10,426 nt of DNA from Actinomycetes bacterium (GCA_021815935.1 JAKAZH010000049.1:1-10426); one strand, 5' to 3'. Counted from the first letter of the stretch, positions 1 through 8,041 are shown. Made by a program: numbers and translations. Notes: a model not told the origin generated them from the letters alone.

Positions 1-2
1 AA

Positions 3-716
3 CCCGACGAGTACGTGGTCGTGTTACCGGACTCCTCGACCCGTGCCGCGGTGGAAGCCAACGGCGAGACGGCGGACGTCAATGGGTTCAGCTTGATCAT
101 TGTGCCGCCGGGTGACAGCACGGTGACGATCACCGGCGCCGGCAAGGTGCTTCGGTTACTGACCAGTCGGGCCGCAGGAGACCAACTCCGCCTGGCAAGA
201 AACGCCGATTCTTACATCGAGCCACACGCCACCGTTGCGCCTTTCCACCCTTGGCCGGAGGCCCCGGACGGTAACAAGATTAGAAGCTATAGCCTCGACG
301 TCCCTCGCGAGGAAACTCGGTTTGGGCGTATATTCCGGTGCTCGACATTCATGGTCAACTATTTGTACCCGACGGTCGGACCCCGCGACACCTCCAAGAT
401 GTCACCGCACACTCATGACGACTTCGAGCAAGCATCTTTCGCGGTCGAAGGGGACTATCACCACCACCTGCGCTGGCCGTGGACGGTTAACAAGGCCCAC
501 TGGCGCGACGACGACCACGTCCACTGCCCGGCCCCGTCGCTCGCGATCATCCCGCCCCCGGTAATCCACACCTCCCAAGCCGTCGGCGCCGGGGACAACC
601 AGCTGATCGACATCTTCTGCCCTCCGCGTCACGACTTCTCGGCCCAAGAGGGCTGGGTGCTCAATCACGACGAGTACCCCGGCGCTGGACCAGACGACGC
701 GACCGGGACTAGCTGA
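3..716 (+). CDS. Cupin-domain protein (bicupin-like), 5' end cut off by the window edge
   Basis: The reading frame is open from the first full codon at 3. A GTG at 15 could serve as a start, but it has no convincing Shine-Dalgarno, so the gene probably begins upstream of the window. The C-terminal half carries a cupin barrel. Motif 1 is HTHDDFEQ, with the two histidines at bases 408-410 and 414-416 and a glutamate at 426-428. It is followed by a D-Y-H-H-H stretch. Motif 2 is P-P-P-V-I-H-T-S, with histidine at 567-569. These residues are the expected ligands for one divalent metal. The N-terminal part contains a hydrophobic beta segment (LIIVPPGDSTVTI), which resembles the second half of another cupin domain, so the full protein may be a bicupin. 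Cupins include isomerases, dioxygenases and decarboxylases; the reaction cannot be read from sequence. The gene lies 72 bases upstream of the hydrolase-transporter operon in the same orientation. The cupin fold is fairly sure; the specific role is unknown. Confidence 0.8.
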   Translation, partial: PDEYVVVLPDSSTRAAVEANGETADVNGFSLIIVPPGDSTVTITGAGKVLRLLTSRAAGDQLRLARNADSYIEPHATVAPFHPWPEAPDGNKIRSYSLDVPREETRFGRIFRCSTFMVNYLYPTVGPRDTSKMSPHTHDDFEQASFAVEGDYHHHLRWPWTVNKAHWRDDDHVHCPAPSLAIIPPPVIHTSQAVGAGDNQLIDIFCPPRHDFSAQEGWVLNHDEYPGAGPDDATGTS

Positions 717-774
717 CCTGGTAGTTACAGCGCCGCAGGTGCGCGAAAGCAAAGCCGGGAAATCCTATCTAACC

Positions 775-784
775 AAAAAAGGAG
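775..784 (+). promoter_or_regulatory. Strong Shine-Dalgarno for the DUF6282 hydrolase gene
   Basis: The run AAAAAAGGAG ends 4 bases before the ATG at 789. It is the clearest ribosome binding site in the window and fixes that start. The A-rich stretch around it is unusual for this GC-rich sequence and should keep the site unstructured. I could not identify a convincing -35/-10 pair in the 72-base gap, so whether a promoter lies here is open. Confidence 0.7.
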
Positions 785-788
785 TTTC

Positions 789-1691
789 ATGAGCAACGAC
801 ACGGTTGGCGCCCTCTTGCAGGGTGCCGTCGACACGCACTACCACTCCGGGCCGTCCCCGTTCCCGCGGCGAATGGACGTGGCCGAAGCCGCCCGACAGT
901 TCGACGCGGCCGGGTTTCGCGCTGCCGTAATGAAGTCCCACCACCATGCCACCGTGATGGAGATCCTCGCTCTACAGCCCCATGTGCTCGACCAACTCTC
1001 CGTAAAGATTTTTGGAGGGATTGCCCTAAACGGCGCAGTGGGAGGCCTAAATCCTATGGCGGTCGATCTGGCGCTCAAGATGGGTGGCAAGGTTGTGTGG
1101 TTCCCAACAATGTCCTCGGGAGCGCATATCGCCTACCACGAACAGAACCACGACTCCCCCTTTCCTACCTCAACGGTTCCGGTCATGGCTGAGCGGGAGA
1201 TTGACGTGTTCGACGCTTCGGGCGCGCTGGTGCCTGCAGTGCACGAGATCATCGATCTCATCATCGAGAGTGACGCCGTGCTGTCCTTCGGGCACATGGC
1301 GCCCTCGCAGATCGACGCCGTCCTCGAGGCGGCGCTGGCCGCCGGAGTTCAGCGAATCATGCTCAACCACCCCGACTTCGTTCTTGGTGTCAGTCATCAG
1401 CAAGCTGCGGAATACGTGAGAGCTGGAGTCTACGTCGAGCACTCAATTGGGATGTACAACGACCAGTCGCCTCGCAAGAACGTGTGGCCGATTGAGCAGC
1501 TCGTCGAATGGATCAAGGTTGTTGGCCCCGATCGGACGATCCTAGGGTCTGACGTGGGCCAGCTGACCAATCCAACCGCCGTCGACACTTACCGACGAGT
1601 AGTCGAGCTGCTTCTAGGGGCTGGCGTCTCCGAGGATGACATCTCGAGCATGGTCAGCGCGAACGCCGTCCAACTTCTGGGTCTGGAATAG
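789..1691 (+). CDS. DUF6282 family protein, amidohydrolase-like TIM-barrel metal hydrolase
   Basis: This 300-residue protein resembles the DUF6282 family of amidohydrolase-superfamily-like proteins. Visible motifs are D-T-H-Y-H-S-G-P-S-P at residues 15-24 (H17 and H19 of the HxH metal site), K-S-H-H-H at 49-53, F-G-H-M at 167-170 (H169), L-N-H-P-D at 192-196 (H194), V-E-H-S (H218) and L-G-S-D at 252-255 (D255). The spacing fits a mononuclear or binuclear metal centre at the C-terminal end of a beta/alpha barrel. There is no signal peptide, so it should act in the cytosol. The amidohydrolase superfamily usually hydrolyses C-N, C-O or C-C bonds, but no reaction is established for this subfamily as far as I know. 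The ATG at 789 is supported by a strong ribosome binding site. Only 3 bases separate it from the substrate-binding-protein gene, which ties it to import. The family call is good; the substrate is unknown. Confidence 0.85.
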   Translation: MSNDTVGALLQGAVDTHYHSGPSPFPRRMDVAEAARQFDAAGFRAAVMKSHHHATVMEILALQPHVLDQLSVKIFGGIALNGAVGGLNPMAVDLALKMGGKVVWFPTMSSGAHIAYHEQNHDSPFPTSTVPVMAEREIDVFDASGALVPAVHEIIDLIIESDAVLSFGHMAPSQIDAVLEAALAAGVQRIMLNHPDFVLGVSHQQAAEYVRAGVYVEHSIGMYNDQSPRKNVWPIEQLVEWIKVVGPDRTILGSDVGQLTNPTAVDTYRRVVELLLGAGVSEDDISSMVSANAVQLLGLE

Positions 1692-1694
1692 AAG

Positions 1695-2924
1695 ATGGAT
1701 CGGAACAACAAAGGCAGGCTCGGTGTGTCGCTGGCCGCTTTGTGCTGTAGCGGCGCCGTGCTGGCGGCCTGCTCTAGCGCCACCACAAGCTCTAGCGCCC
1801 CCGGAAGCTCCGCCACGGTGTCGAGCAGTAGTCCCTCGAGCGCCGCAACGTCGAAGAAGCCCATCGTCATTGGAGTAGCGGTCGGGCTCACCGGCTATCT
1901 AGCGGCCGACGACGTGCCGTTTTCCCACGGCGTCGAACTCGCCGCCAAGTACATGAACAGCCACGGCGGCATGGCCGGACACAAGGTGGTACTCCACGTT
2001 GTCGATATGCAGTCCAACGCAGCGACCGGGGTGACTGCCATGACCCAGCTCATTGACCAAAGCAGCATTGACGCCGCGATCGGCGGGTCCGTCTCCGCAG
2101 CAACTGCCGCGTATGCGCCTTTGCTGGCTCGCTCTAGCGTGCCGATGATCGCCGCCTCCGTCTTGCCCGCTGACGACCAGTGGCAATTCTCGACGCTTCA
2201 GCCGACTAGCGAGACGGACGCGATAGATCTCGGGTTCGTAGCCTCAAAGCTACACCTCAAGTCCATCGGTGTCGTTTACTCGCAGACTCCCTATGGCGAA
2301 CAGGCGTCGAAGGGCATGGCGGCGGCAGCCGCTAAGGACGGTATCAGTGTGCTCAGCACCCAAGCGGCGCAGACGAACGCGACCGACCTCACCCCCCAGC
2401 TACAGAAGATCCAGAGCAGCGGGGCTCAAGCCATCATCGACATCCTGACGGGGCCGGTGCATCTCGTCGAGGCCAAGAGTGCTGCCAATTTGGGACTGAA
2501 GATCCCGATCGTCATGGGTCAAGACACCCGTCAGATCTTCGAGGAGTCGACCGCTGCGTACGCCAATACGTACTGGACTGGACTTGGCGCGCAAGTGTAT
2601 CCGTATAACTCAAACGCCTCGATCAAGGCGGCCAATGCCGCGTTCTTGCCCGTGTACCGGGCGGCCTACGGCTCGCAGTCTGGCATCGGCAACGCCGCTC
2701 GCGGCTGGGATTCCATGCAGATCCTGGCGCAGGCTGTCAAGGCCTCGGGTGCAGTTACCGGAGCGACGTTGCGCAACGCGCTGCAGAAGGTGACCTACAC
2801 GGGCACCGAGACGCAATACGCCTACACGGCGAGTGATCACAGCGGCCAGCTGCACGTGAGCAACCCCTTGGGGATCGGTCAGTACCACGGGTCGTCCTAC
2901 AAGATCGTCTATCAGGGATCTTGA
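1695..2924 (+). CDS. ABC transporter substrate-binding lipoprotein, Liv/HAAT type (type 1 periplasmic binding fold)
   Basis: This 409-residue protein is the extracytoplasmic receptor of the importer encoded just downstream. It starts with a lipoprotein signal peptide: charged residues N-K-G-R near 5-8, a hydrophobic core at about 9-22, and the lipobox L-A-A-C ending at Cys26, the predicted lipidated residue. A Ser/Ala/Thr-rich flexible linker follows (about 27-53), then the Leu/Ile/Val-binding domain from about residue 55, opening with the typical I-G-V-A-V-G-L-T-G strand-loop and a region near G-G-M-A-G-H-K-V. Length is normal for the family. Family members bind branched-chain amino acids, amides, urea or aromatic acids, so the ligand cannot be assigned. 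The ATG lies 3 bases after the previous stop, with a weak GGAATAGAAG upstream. The signal peptide confirms the start. Confidence 0.93.
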   Translation: MDRNNKGRLGVSLAALCCSGAVLAACSSATTSSSAPGSSATVSSSSPSSAATSKKPIVIGVAVGLTGYLAADDVPFSHGVELAAKYMNSHGGMAGHKVVLHVVDMQSNAATGVTAMTQLIDQSSIDAAIGGSVSAATAAYAPLLARSSVPMIAASVLPADDQWQFSTLQPTSETDAIDLGFVASKLHLKSIGVVYSQTPYGEQASKGMAAAAAKDGISVLSTQAAQTNATDLTPQLQKIQSSGAQAIIDILTGPVHLVEAKSAANLGLKIPIVMGQDTRQIFEESTAAYANTYWTGLGAQVYPYNSNASIKAANAAFLPVYRAAYGSQSGIGNAARGWDSMQILAQAVKASGAVTGATLRNALQKVTYTGTETQYAYTASDHSGQLHVSNPLGIGQYHGSSYKIVYQGS

Positions 2925-2930
2925 CCGGCA

Positions 2931-3686
2931 GTGCCCGGCGTGACGCAAGATGAAGCGGGCGCGGTGGTACTCGAGGCCACTGGCCTGTCGGTCCGCTACG
3001 GGCCGATCGTTGCTGTCGCCGGTGTCGACCTCAAGGTGCACCGTGGCGGCCTGCTGCTACTGCTAGGACCTAACGGCGCAGGCAAGACCTCGTTGGTGAG
3101 AGCGCTTGCCGGCGTCGTGCGAGCGAGTTCGGGGCAAGTCACATTAGGAGGGCGGGAGGTCGGCCGGCTACCGGCCTTCCGTCGGGTTCGAGAAGGGATC
3201 TCCTTGGTGCCCGAGGGGAGAGGGACGCTGCGCGGTTTGAGCGTACAAGAGAACCTATTCCTCGGGTGGAGGGCCGCCCGCCGGTCCGAGCGCGGACCGT
3301 TGGTCGACGCGCTCGACGAGGTGATCGCCATTTTCCCTTGGATGTCGAAGCGCATGGGCCAAGACTGCGCCACGCTTAGCGGAGGGGAGATGCAAATGCT
3401 CGCGATCGGACGCGCCCTACTGGCGCGTCCGAGGGTGCTGGTACTAGATGAGCCATCGCTGGGGCTCGCCCCCCAGGTGGTGGCGTCGGTGTATCGGGTG
3501 CTCGGTGATCTGAGCCGCAAGGGCTTGCCCATGGTGGTGGTCGAGCAGAAGGCTGTGCCGCTCGATGTAGTCCCTGAGACGACCCTAGTTCTGCGCCACG
3601 GACGTGTGGTGTGGCGTGTCGAAGGACAGCGACCCACCGAGGAGCAGCTTGCCGGCCTGTACCTGCGCAACGAGGTTCCGGCATGA
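2931..3686 (+). CDS. livF: Liv-type ABC transporter ATP-binding protein, LivF-like
   Basis: This 251-residue ATPase should energise the importer together with the LivG domain encoded next. It shows Walker A G-P-N-G-A-G-K-T at residues 46-53, the LivF-specific V-P-E-G-R at 93-97 in the Q-loop region, signature L-S-G-G-E at 149-153, Walker B V-L-V-L-D-E at 169-174, and V-V-E-Q-K near the switch region, where LivF proteins commonly have E-Q rather than a histidine. Length is typical. The start chosen is GTG at 2931, 6 bases after the binding-protein stop, with AGGGA at 2914-2918 as the nearest ribosome site. A second GTG three codons later (2940) is possible. Its stop overlaps the next start in ATGA. 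The subfamily is well supported; transported substrate is unknown. Confidence 0.93.
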   Translation: MPGVTQDEAGAVVLEATGLSVRYGPIVAVAGVDLKVHRGGLLLLLGPNGAGKTSLVRALAGVVRASSGQVTLGGREVGRLPAFRRVREGISLVPEGRGTLRGLSVQENLFLGWRAARRSERGPLVDALDEVIAIFPWMSKRMGQDCATLSGGEMQMLAIGRALLARPRVLVLDEPSLGLAPQVVASVYRVLGDLSRKGLPMVVVEQKAVPLDVVPETTLVLRHGRVVWRVEGQRPTEEQLAGLYLRNEVPA

Positions 3687-5674
3687 CTGCTGTAGATCGT
3701 TGCCGAGACTGGCTTCAACGCGGAGTCGGTTCCGCCGTCTGTGCCGTAGCGCTCCTGGCCGCAATCACAAGCGGATCAAAATTCTGGATGTACAACTTGA
3801 CGCTCATTGCCGTTTACGGGCTGGTGGTGGTAGGCCTCAACGTCGTCGCCGGCTATGCAGGGCAGGTGAGCTTCGCCCAAACCGCCTTCATGGCCATGGG
3901 CGGATACGGGGTGGGCATACTCGCAACCAACCACGGGTGGAACCCCTGGGCTGCGCTGGTCCTCGCAGCGGTCCTCGCTGCCATAGTGGCGATGGTCATC
4001 GGGACTCCGCTGTTCAAGCTGCGCGGGCATTATTTCACCATGGCCACGTTCGCTCTTGCGATCGGGGTTGACAGCTACGTCACGGGAGCGACCCAGCTTA
4101 CAGGCGGGGCTGTCGGTATCTCTGCTATCCCGCCACTTCGAATCGGCGGCCTCTCCTCATACCAGCCGGTGCCGATGCTCCTCTTGGCGTCGGCATGCTG
4201 CGCCGCCGCCATGCTGCTCGTGGTTCGGCTTCGCACGTCGCACGTGGGCCGAGCTTGGAAGACGGTGGCTTCCCGTGAAGACGTCGCGGCGAGTCTCGGG
4301 CTTCGAGTGCGGCGGGCGAAGCTTCTGGCGTTCGTGATTGCCGCAGTGTTCGGCGCCGTCGGCGGCGGTCTTTACGCTGAAGCGACAGGGTTCGTCAGCC
4401 CGGACCTCTACTCGGTGACGATTGTCGTCAACCTTTTCGTAATGCTCTTCATCGGGGGCCGGGGCCGCACCTTTGGTCCGCTGCTCGGTGCAGCTGTCAT
4501 CATTGTTCTCCCCGAGGAGCTTTCGAGCATTTCGAGCGTGCAGGGCATCGTATTCGACGTCTTACTGTTAGCCATCGTCTTGGTGCGACCTCAGGGACTC
4601 CTCGGCCGAGCAGGCGATGGGCGCGGGAATCGTGCGCGGTGGATACCGCGGCGGTTGGGGCGCCGACTCGGTGGGCTGCCAACCCGAGAAACGCCATTCG
4701 CAGCGGCATCGGCCGAGAGAACACCGCTGCCGAGAGCGCTTCCCGTTGAACGCCCGCCGACACACGCTCTACTTGGCGAGGGCCGGATTGTTTCCTCGGC
4801 GCGAGATGGCACTCCCCGAGAGCTCCGGGTTGCTGGGGTCACCAAGCGTTTCGGCGGCGTGATGGCCCTCTCAGATGTCACCGTCGAACTCAGCGAAGGG
4901 CGCATCACCGGGCTGATCGGCCCAAACGGCGCTGGAAAGTCCACCCTTCTGTCGATCTTGGCCGGCGCCACTCCACCTACCAGCGGTTCGGTCCATTTCG
5001 GCGATGTGGAACTCACCGGACGCGGCAGGGAACCAGCGGCCCGTGCAGGGATCGTGCAGACCTTCCAGCAGGCGAGCCCGATATCAGGGCTCACCGCCCT
5101 AGACAATGTCCTCGTAGGGATGACAGCACGCTACGGGGGTTCCGCTGCGCTCCTCGGAGGCGTCATGCCCGGCCAACGTCGCCATCAAGCAGGTTTACGC
5201 GATCACGGCGAGCGAGTCCTCGAGGCCTTCGGCCTGGCGGACTGCGCGCAGAGTGACGCCGCCAGTCTGAGCTTCGGCCAGTTGCGGCTCCTGGAGATCG
5301 CACGGGCGTATGCGACCGAACCACGTATTCTCCTCCTGGACGAGCCGGCTGCCGGCCTGAATCAAACGGAAGTGACCCAGCTACGCGAGGTGATACTGGA
5401 ACTACGGAGTGCGGGGATTGGGGTATTCGTAGTCGACCACGACGTACCGTTCTTGTTTGGCTTGTGCGACGAGATCGTGGCCATGGAGTTCGGCAAGGTC
5501 ATCGGCAAGGGAGCGCCCGAGGCCATCCAGAACGATGAGCGTGTGAGGGCAGCGTACTTGACTGTCGACAATGGCAGCGGTAGTGCGCCAAGTGCTGAGG
5601 CGAGCCCCGGCGATGAGGGGGAACCCGACGGTAAGGCGAACTCCGGCTCTGCCGGATTAGTGGAAAGGCTCTGA
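3683..5674 (+). CDS. Fused Liv-type ABC permease and ATPase (LivM-LivG)
   Basis: This is one 663-residue chain combining two transporter subunits. Residues 1 to about 310 are a LivM permease with multiple membrane helices, the G-L-N-V-V-A-G-Y-A-G-Q motif at 51-61, and the family-typical ending V-R-P-Q-G-L-L-G from 301. A poorly conserved Arg/Pro-rich linker of about 70 residues follows. From about 381 there is a LivG ATPase: Walker A G-P-N-G-A-G-K-S-T at 413-421, signature L-S-F-G-Q at 529-533 (aromatic third residue usual for LivG), Walker B ending D553-E554, and H-loop H586. The last 40 or so residues are a Gly/Ser/Glu-rich tail. ATG at 3683 is preferred over an upstream in-frame start at 3611 because it overlaps the livF stop as ATGA, has GAGG at 3672-3675, and excludes an Arg-rich N-terminus. 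The reading frame is continuous, so the fusion is real in this sequence. Confidence 0.92.
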   Translation: MTAVDRCRDWLQRGVGSAVCAVALLAAITSGSKFWMYNLTLIAVYGLVVVGLNVVAGYAGQVSFAQTAFMAMGGYGVGILATNHGWNPWAALVLAAVLAAIVAMVIGTPLFKLRGHYFTMATFALAIGVDSYVTGATQLTGGAVGISAIPPLRIGGLSSYQPVPMLLLASACCAAAMLLVVRLRTSHVGRAWKTVASREDVAASLGLRVRRAKLLAFVIAAVFGAVGGGLYAEATGFVSPDLYSVTIVVNLFVMLFIGGRGRTFGPLLGAAVIIVLPEELSSISSVQGIVFDVLLLAIVLVRPQGLLGRAGDGRGNRARWIPRRLGRRLGGLPTRETPFAAASAERTPLPRALPVERPPTHALLGEGRIVSSARDGTPRELRVAGVTKRFGGVMALSDVTVELSEGRITGLIGPNGAGKSTLLSILAGATPPTSGSVHFGDVELTGRGREPAARAGIVQTFQQASPISGLTALDNVLVGMTARYGGSAALLGGVMPGQRRHQAGLRDHGERVLEAFGLADCAQSDAASLSFGQLRLLEIARAYATEPRILLLDEPAAGLNQTEVTQLREVILELRSAGIGVFVVDHDVPFLFGLCDEIVAMEFGKVIGKGAPEAIQNDERVRAAYLTVDNGSGSAPSAEASPGDEGEPDGKANSGSAGLVERL

Positions 5675-5678
5675 TCCC

Positions 5679-6545
5679 ATGCTGACGACGATCATTATTG
5701 GCCTGGCCGTAGGCTGCGTCTACGCACTGGTGGCCATGGGCTATTCCCTGATCTACGAGACCACCAGGATCGTGAACTTTGCGCAAGGGGCGTTCATCAT
5801 GATCGGCGGCATGTCCACCTACTGGTTGTCGAGCATCGTGAAGTTGCCTTACCCGCTTGCCGTGATGGGCGGGGTCACCATCACGGCTCTCGCCGGCCTC
5901 TTGCTCTGGGTGGCACTGGTCCTGCCGCTATGGCGTCGCCAGACAGCGGCGTTCGTCGTAATCCTGGCGACGCTCGTCGCCGCCGACCTGGCGCAGAACG
6001 TTGTGGAGAAGCTTTTGGGAACCAACCCTGAGACTCTTCCTGCTTGGATATCGGGACGGGTACAGTTCGCCGGAGCGCAGATCGAGAATCAATACCTCGT
6101 GGTGATCGGCGCAACCTTAGTCCTCGTTGCGCTGGTGAGCTTGTTTTTGCAGCGCACGGCGATGGGCCGCTGCATGCGCGCCTGCGCCGCTGATCGAGGG
6201 ACCAGCCAACTACTTGGGATAGCGCCTGAGCGGATCGGCGCGCTCGCCATGGTCGTCACCGCTGCCATCGGCGGCTTGGCCGGGATCATGTTCGCTCCAG
6301 CGCAGTACACGGCGTACTCAGACGGCATCACCTATGGCGTCTTTGGGTTCGTCGCTGCAGTAATCGGTGGTTTTGGCAGCCTAAAGGGCGCCCTCGCTGG
6401 CGGCGTCGCAGTCGGTGTCATCGAGTCGCTGACCGGTCGCTACATCTCCACGACCTACGAGGAGGTGATCGCCCTCGCCATCCTGTTGTTGTTGCTGGCC
6501 ACCCGCCCGCAGGGAATCATGGGCGGCGCCTGGGAGGGCGTATGA
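5679..6545 (+). CDS. livH: Liv-type ABC transporter permease, LivH-like
   Basis: This 288-residue integral membrane protein is the second permease subunit, pairing with the LivM domain to form the channel. The sequence shows about eight hydrophobic helices. Family signatures are G-Y-S-L-I-Y-E-T-T-R-I-V-N-F-A-Q-G-A near the N-terminus, a G-G-F-G-S-L-K-G-A-L-A-G-G loop near the C-terminal third that would contact the ATPases, and the ending T-R-P-Q-G-I-M-G. Length is typical for LivH. The ATG at 5679 is 4 bases after the LivM-G stop, with GGAAAGG at 5662-5668 as ribosome site. The stop overlaps the next start as ATGA at 6542-6545, so translation is probably coupled. Placing livH last rather than before livM is a rearranged subunit order compared with the E. 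coli liv operon. Confidence 0.93.
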   Translation: MLTTIIIGLAVGCVYALVAMGYSLIYETTRIVNFAQGAFIMIGGMSTYWLSSIVKLPYPLAVMGGVTITALAGLLLWVALVLPLWRRQTAAFVVILATLVAADLAQNVVEKLLGTNPETLPAWISGRVQFAGAQIENQYLVVIGATLVLVALVSLFLQRTAMGRCMRACAADRGTSQLLGIAPERIGALAMVVTAAIGGLAGIMFAPAQYTAYSDGITYGVFGFVAAVIGGFGSLKGALAGGVAVGVIESLTGRYISTTYEEVIALAILLLLLATRPQGIMGGAWEGV

Positions 6546-8041
6546 GCCTCGAGGCGATGGCTCGGCGGGGAGTGGCTGTGCCCCAGATCGCACTCGGGTC
6601 CGGCGACGCGGACCGCATGGACGCCACCGAGCTGACCCGTTGGGCACGCGGCGTCGAACGCCTTGGTTTCGACATGGTCTGGTTGTCGGAAGTCAACGGC
6701 CGCGAGGCGTTCACGACCGCACAGACAGTCCTGCAGGCGACCTCGGGGCTGGTCGTGGGAAGCGGGGTGGCGCGATCGCTCGAGCGGGTGGCGAAGACGG
6801 CGGGAGCCGCGGCTGCCGCGCTCTCGCAGCAGTACCCGGGCCGGTATGTCCTCGGGCTGGGAGTGAGCGGCGCCAGCCGGGAACGCGGTGTGGCGCCGGT
6901 GCCTTTCCTCCGGCAGTACCTCTCCGACATCGACGCCGTCGACCCCGGGTTCGGGCTGCGAGCGGCAGAGGTGCCTCGCGTGGTTGGCGCCTACTCGCCC
7001 GGCCTGACCAAGGTCGCCGCCGAACGCGCTGACGGCCTTTTGACCGTCCTCACGACTCCAGCGCACACAGCCTGGACCCGAGAGGCTCTCGGTTCTAGTT
7101 CCTTCCTCGGGGTGGTGCAGTGGGCGGTTCCTTGCGCTTCAGCCGACGAGGCCAGATCGATCGCTCGCGAGGCGTTGGCGTACTACCTGACGCTTCCGCA
7201 CCAGCTGCAGAAGTTCCGTCGTCTCGGCTTCGATGAGTCAGACCTCGCGCCCCCGGGCAGCGATCGTCTGGTGGACGCGCTGGTAGTGGCTGGCGACTCC
7301 GGGAGGATTCAGCAAGCGGTGCAGGCGCAACTTGACGCAGGCGCGGACCAAGTGACCGTGTCGATCCCGGGGCCGCCAGGCGAGACGAAGTTCGAGAGGA
7401 CGAAGTTGGTAGCGTCCTGGCTGGGCGTCTCCGGACGGACGCGGCCAGAAAAATCCTCCCGTCTTGCCAAGCGGTTGCCGGGGGAACTCGACGCTGCGCA
7501 GACGGCGATATATGAGCGGATAACGAAAGGTCGGCGTGGCGTCGGTCAGCAAGTCTTCGCCCTCACCGACGAAGCCGGCGGCTTGGAAGGGCCGTTCAAC
7601 GCCTGGCTCGTCAGCCCTGGGCTCGGATCGGCGTTCGAGACATTCGGGGATGCTGCCCGCTTCGCCTGCACCATCCCAGCCCGATGGCGCGAGATCACTA
7701 TTCTGGTGGTCGGGGCCCACTGGCGAAGCAGCTACGAGGAGTATGCGCATCGACGCCTAGCAGCGGCGATCGGACTGTCGGACGAGGAGATAGAGATAGT
7801 CGTACTCGGCCGCGGCGAAGCGGCCTTGGCGGATCCGTCAGAGAGGGCGGTGCTGCGACTCGCCCGTCGGTTGGTGGACGACTGGGGCGCCTTGACAGAC
7901 GACGAGTACGAGGCCGCTCTAGTGACAGTCGGTGAGACTGGTCTTTTCGAGATCTCCCTGCTCGTCGGCTACTACTCGCTACTCGCGTTGCAGCTAAGTC
8001 TCTTCCAAGTTGGCACGCCACCGTTAGCCGAGACGTCATGA
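6542..8041 (+). CDS. Fusion of luciferase-like (F420-type) oxidoreductase and carboxymuconolactone decarboxylase-like domain
   Basis: This 499-residue protein has two enzyme domains. Residues 1 to about 285 form a luciferase-like beta/alpha barrel. G-F-D-M-V-W-L-S-E, the R-Y-V-L-G-L-G-V-S strand, A-E-R-A-D-G and G-S-D-R-L-V-D-A-L-V resemble the F420-dependent TIGR03620-type group, so F420 is the likely cofactor, with FMN as alternative. A short linker leads to a CMD/AhpD-like domain at about 307-495. There, W-R-E-I-T-I-L-V-V-G-A-H-W at 382-394 and Y-E-E-Y-A-H at 398-403 align with the AhpD catalytic helices. Glu384 and His403 match the AhpD proton-relay Glu and His, but the two redox cysteines are replaced by Ser396 and Glu399, so thiol peroxidase activity is unlikely and a decarboxylase- or hydrolase-type role fits better. 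No signal peptide: cytosolic. The start overlaps the livH stop, with GGAGG at 6533-6537. Domain calls are confident; the reaction is unknown. Confidence 0.88.
   Translation: MSLEAMARRGVAVPQIALGSGDADRMDATELTRWARGVERLGFDMVWLSEVNGREAFTTAQTVLQATSGLVVGSGVARSLERVAKTAGAAAAALSQQYPGRYVLGLGVSGASRERGVAPVPFLRQYLSDIDAVDPGFGLRAAEVPRVVGAYSPGLTKVAAERADGLLTVLTTPAHTAWTREALGSSSFLGVVQWAVPCASADEARSIAREALAYYLTLPHQLQKFRRLGFDESDLAPPGSDRLVDALVVAGDSGRIQQAVQAQLDAGADQVTVSIPGPPGETKFERTKLVASWLGVSGRTRPEKSSRLAKRLPGELDAAQTAIYERITKGRRGVGQQVFALTDEAGGLEGPFNAWLVSPGLGSAFETFGDAARFACTIPARWREITILVVGAHWRSSYEEYAHRRLAAAIGLSDEEIEIVVLGRGEAALADPSERAVLRLARRLVDDWGALTDDEYEAALVTVGETGLFEISLLVGYYSLLALQLSLFQVGTPPLAETS

Noticed and set aside
761..771. 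TATCTA at 766-771 as a -10 box
   Set aside because: No matching -35 element at proper spacing and it would leave a very short leader; insufficient to call a promoter.
1771..1799. Direct repeat GCTCTAGCGCC, two copies
   Set aside because: It encodes Ser-Ser-Ala repeats in the flexible linker after the lipobox and is explained by low-complexity coding sequence.
3611..3682. Upstream in-frame extension of the LivM-LivG gene
   Set aside because: It would overlap livF by 76 bases, adds an Arg-rich N-terminus unlike LivM proteins, and has a weaker ribosome site than the ATGA start at 3683.
2996..3718. 240-codon open frame on the - strand
   Set aside because: It is antisense to the complete livF gene with all ATPase motifs; the translation is Ser/Thr/Arg-rich without motifs.
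4591..5106. 171-codon open frame on the - strand
   Set aside because: It is antisense to the LivG domain with clear Walker A, and its Ser/Arg/Pro-rich translation is typical of a high-GC shadow frame.
6455..7066. 203-codon open frame on the - strand
   Set aside because: It is antisense to livH and the luciferase-like domain, has no recognisable domain, and is rich in Arg and His as expected for a shadow.
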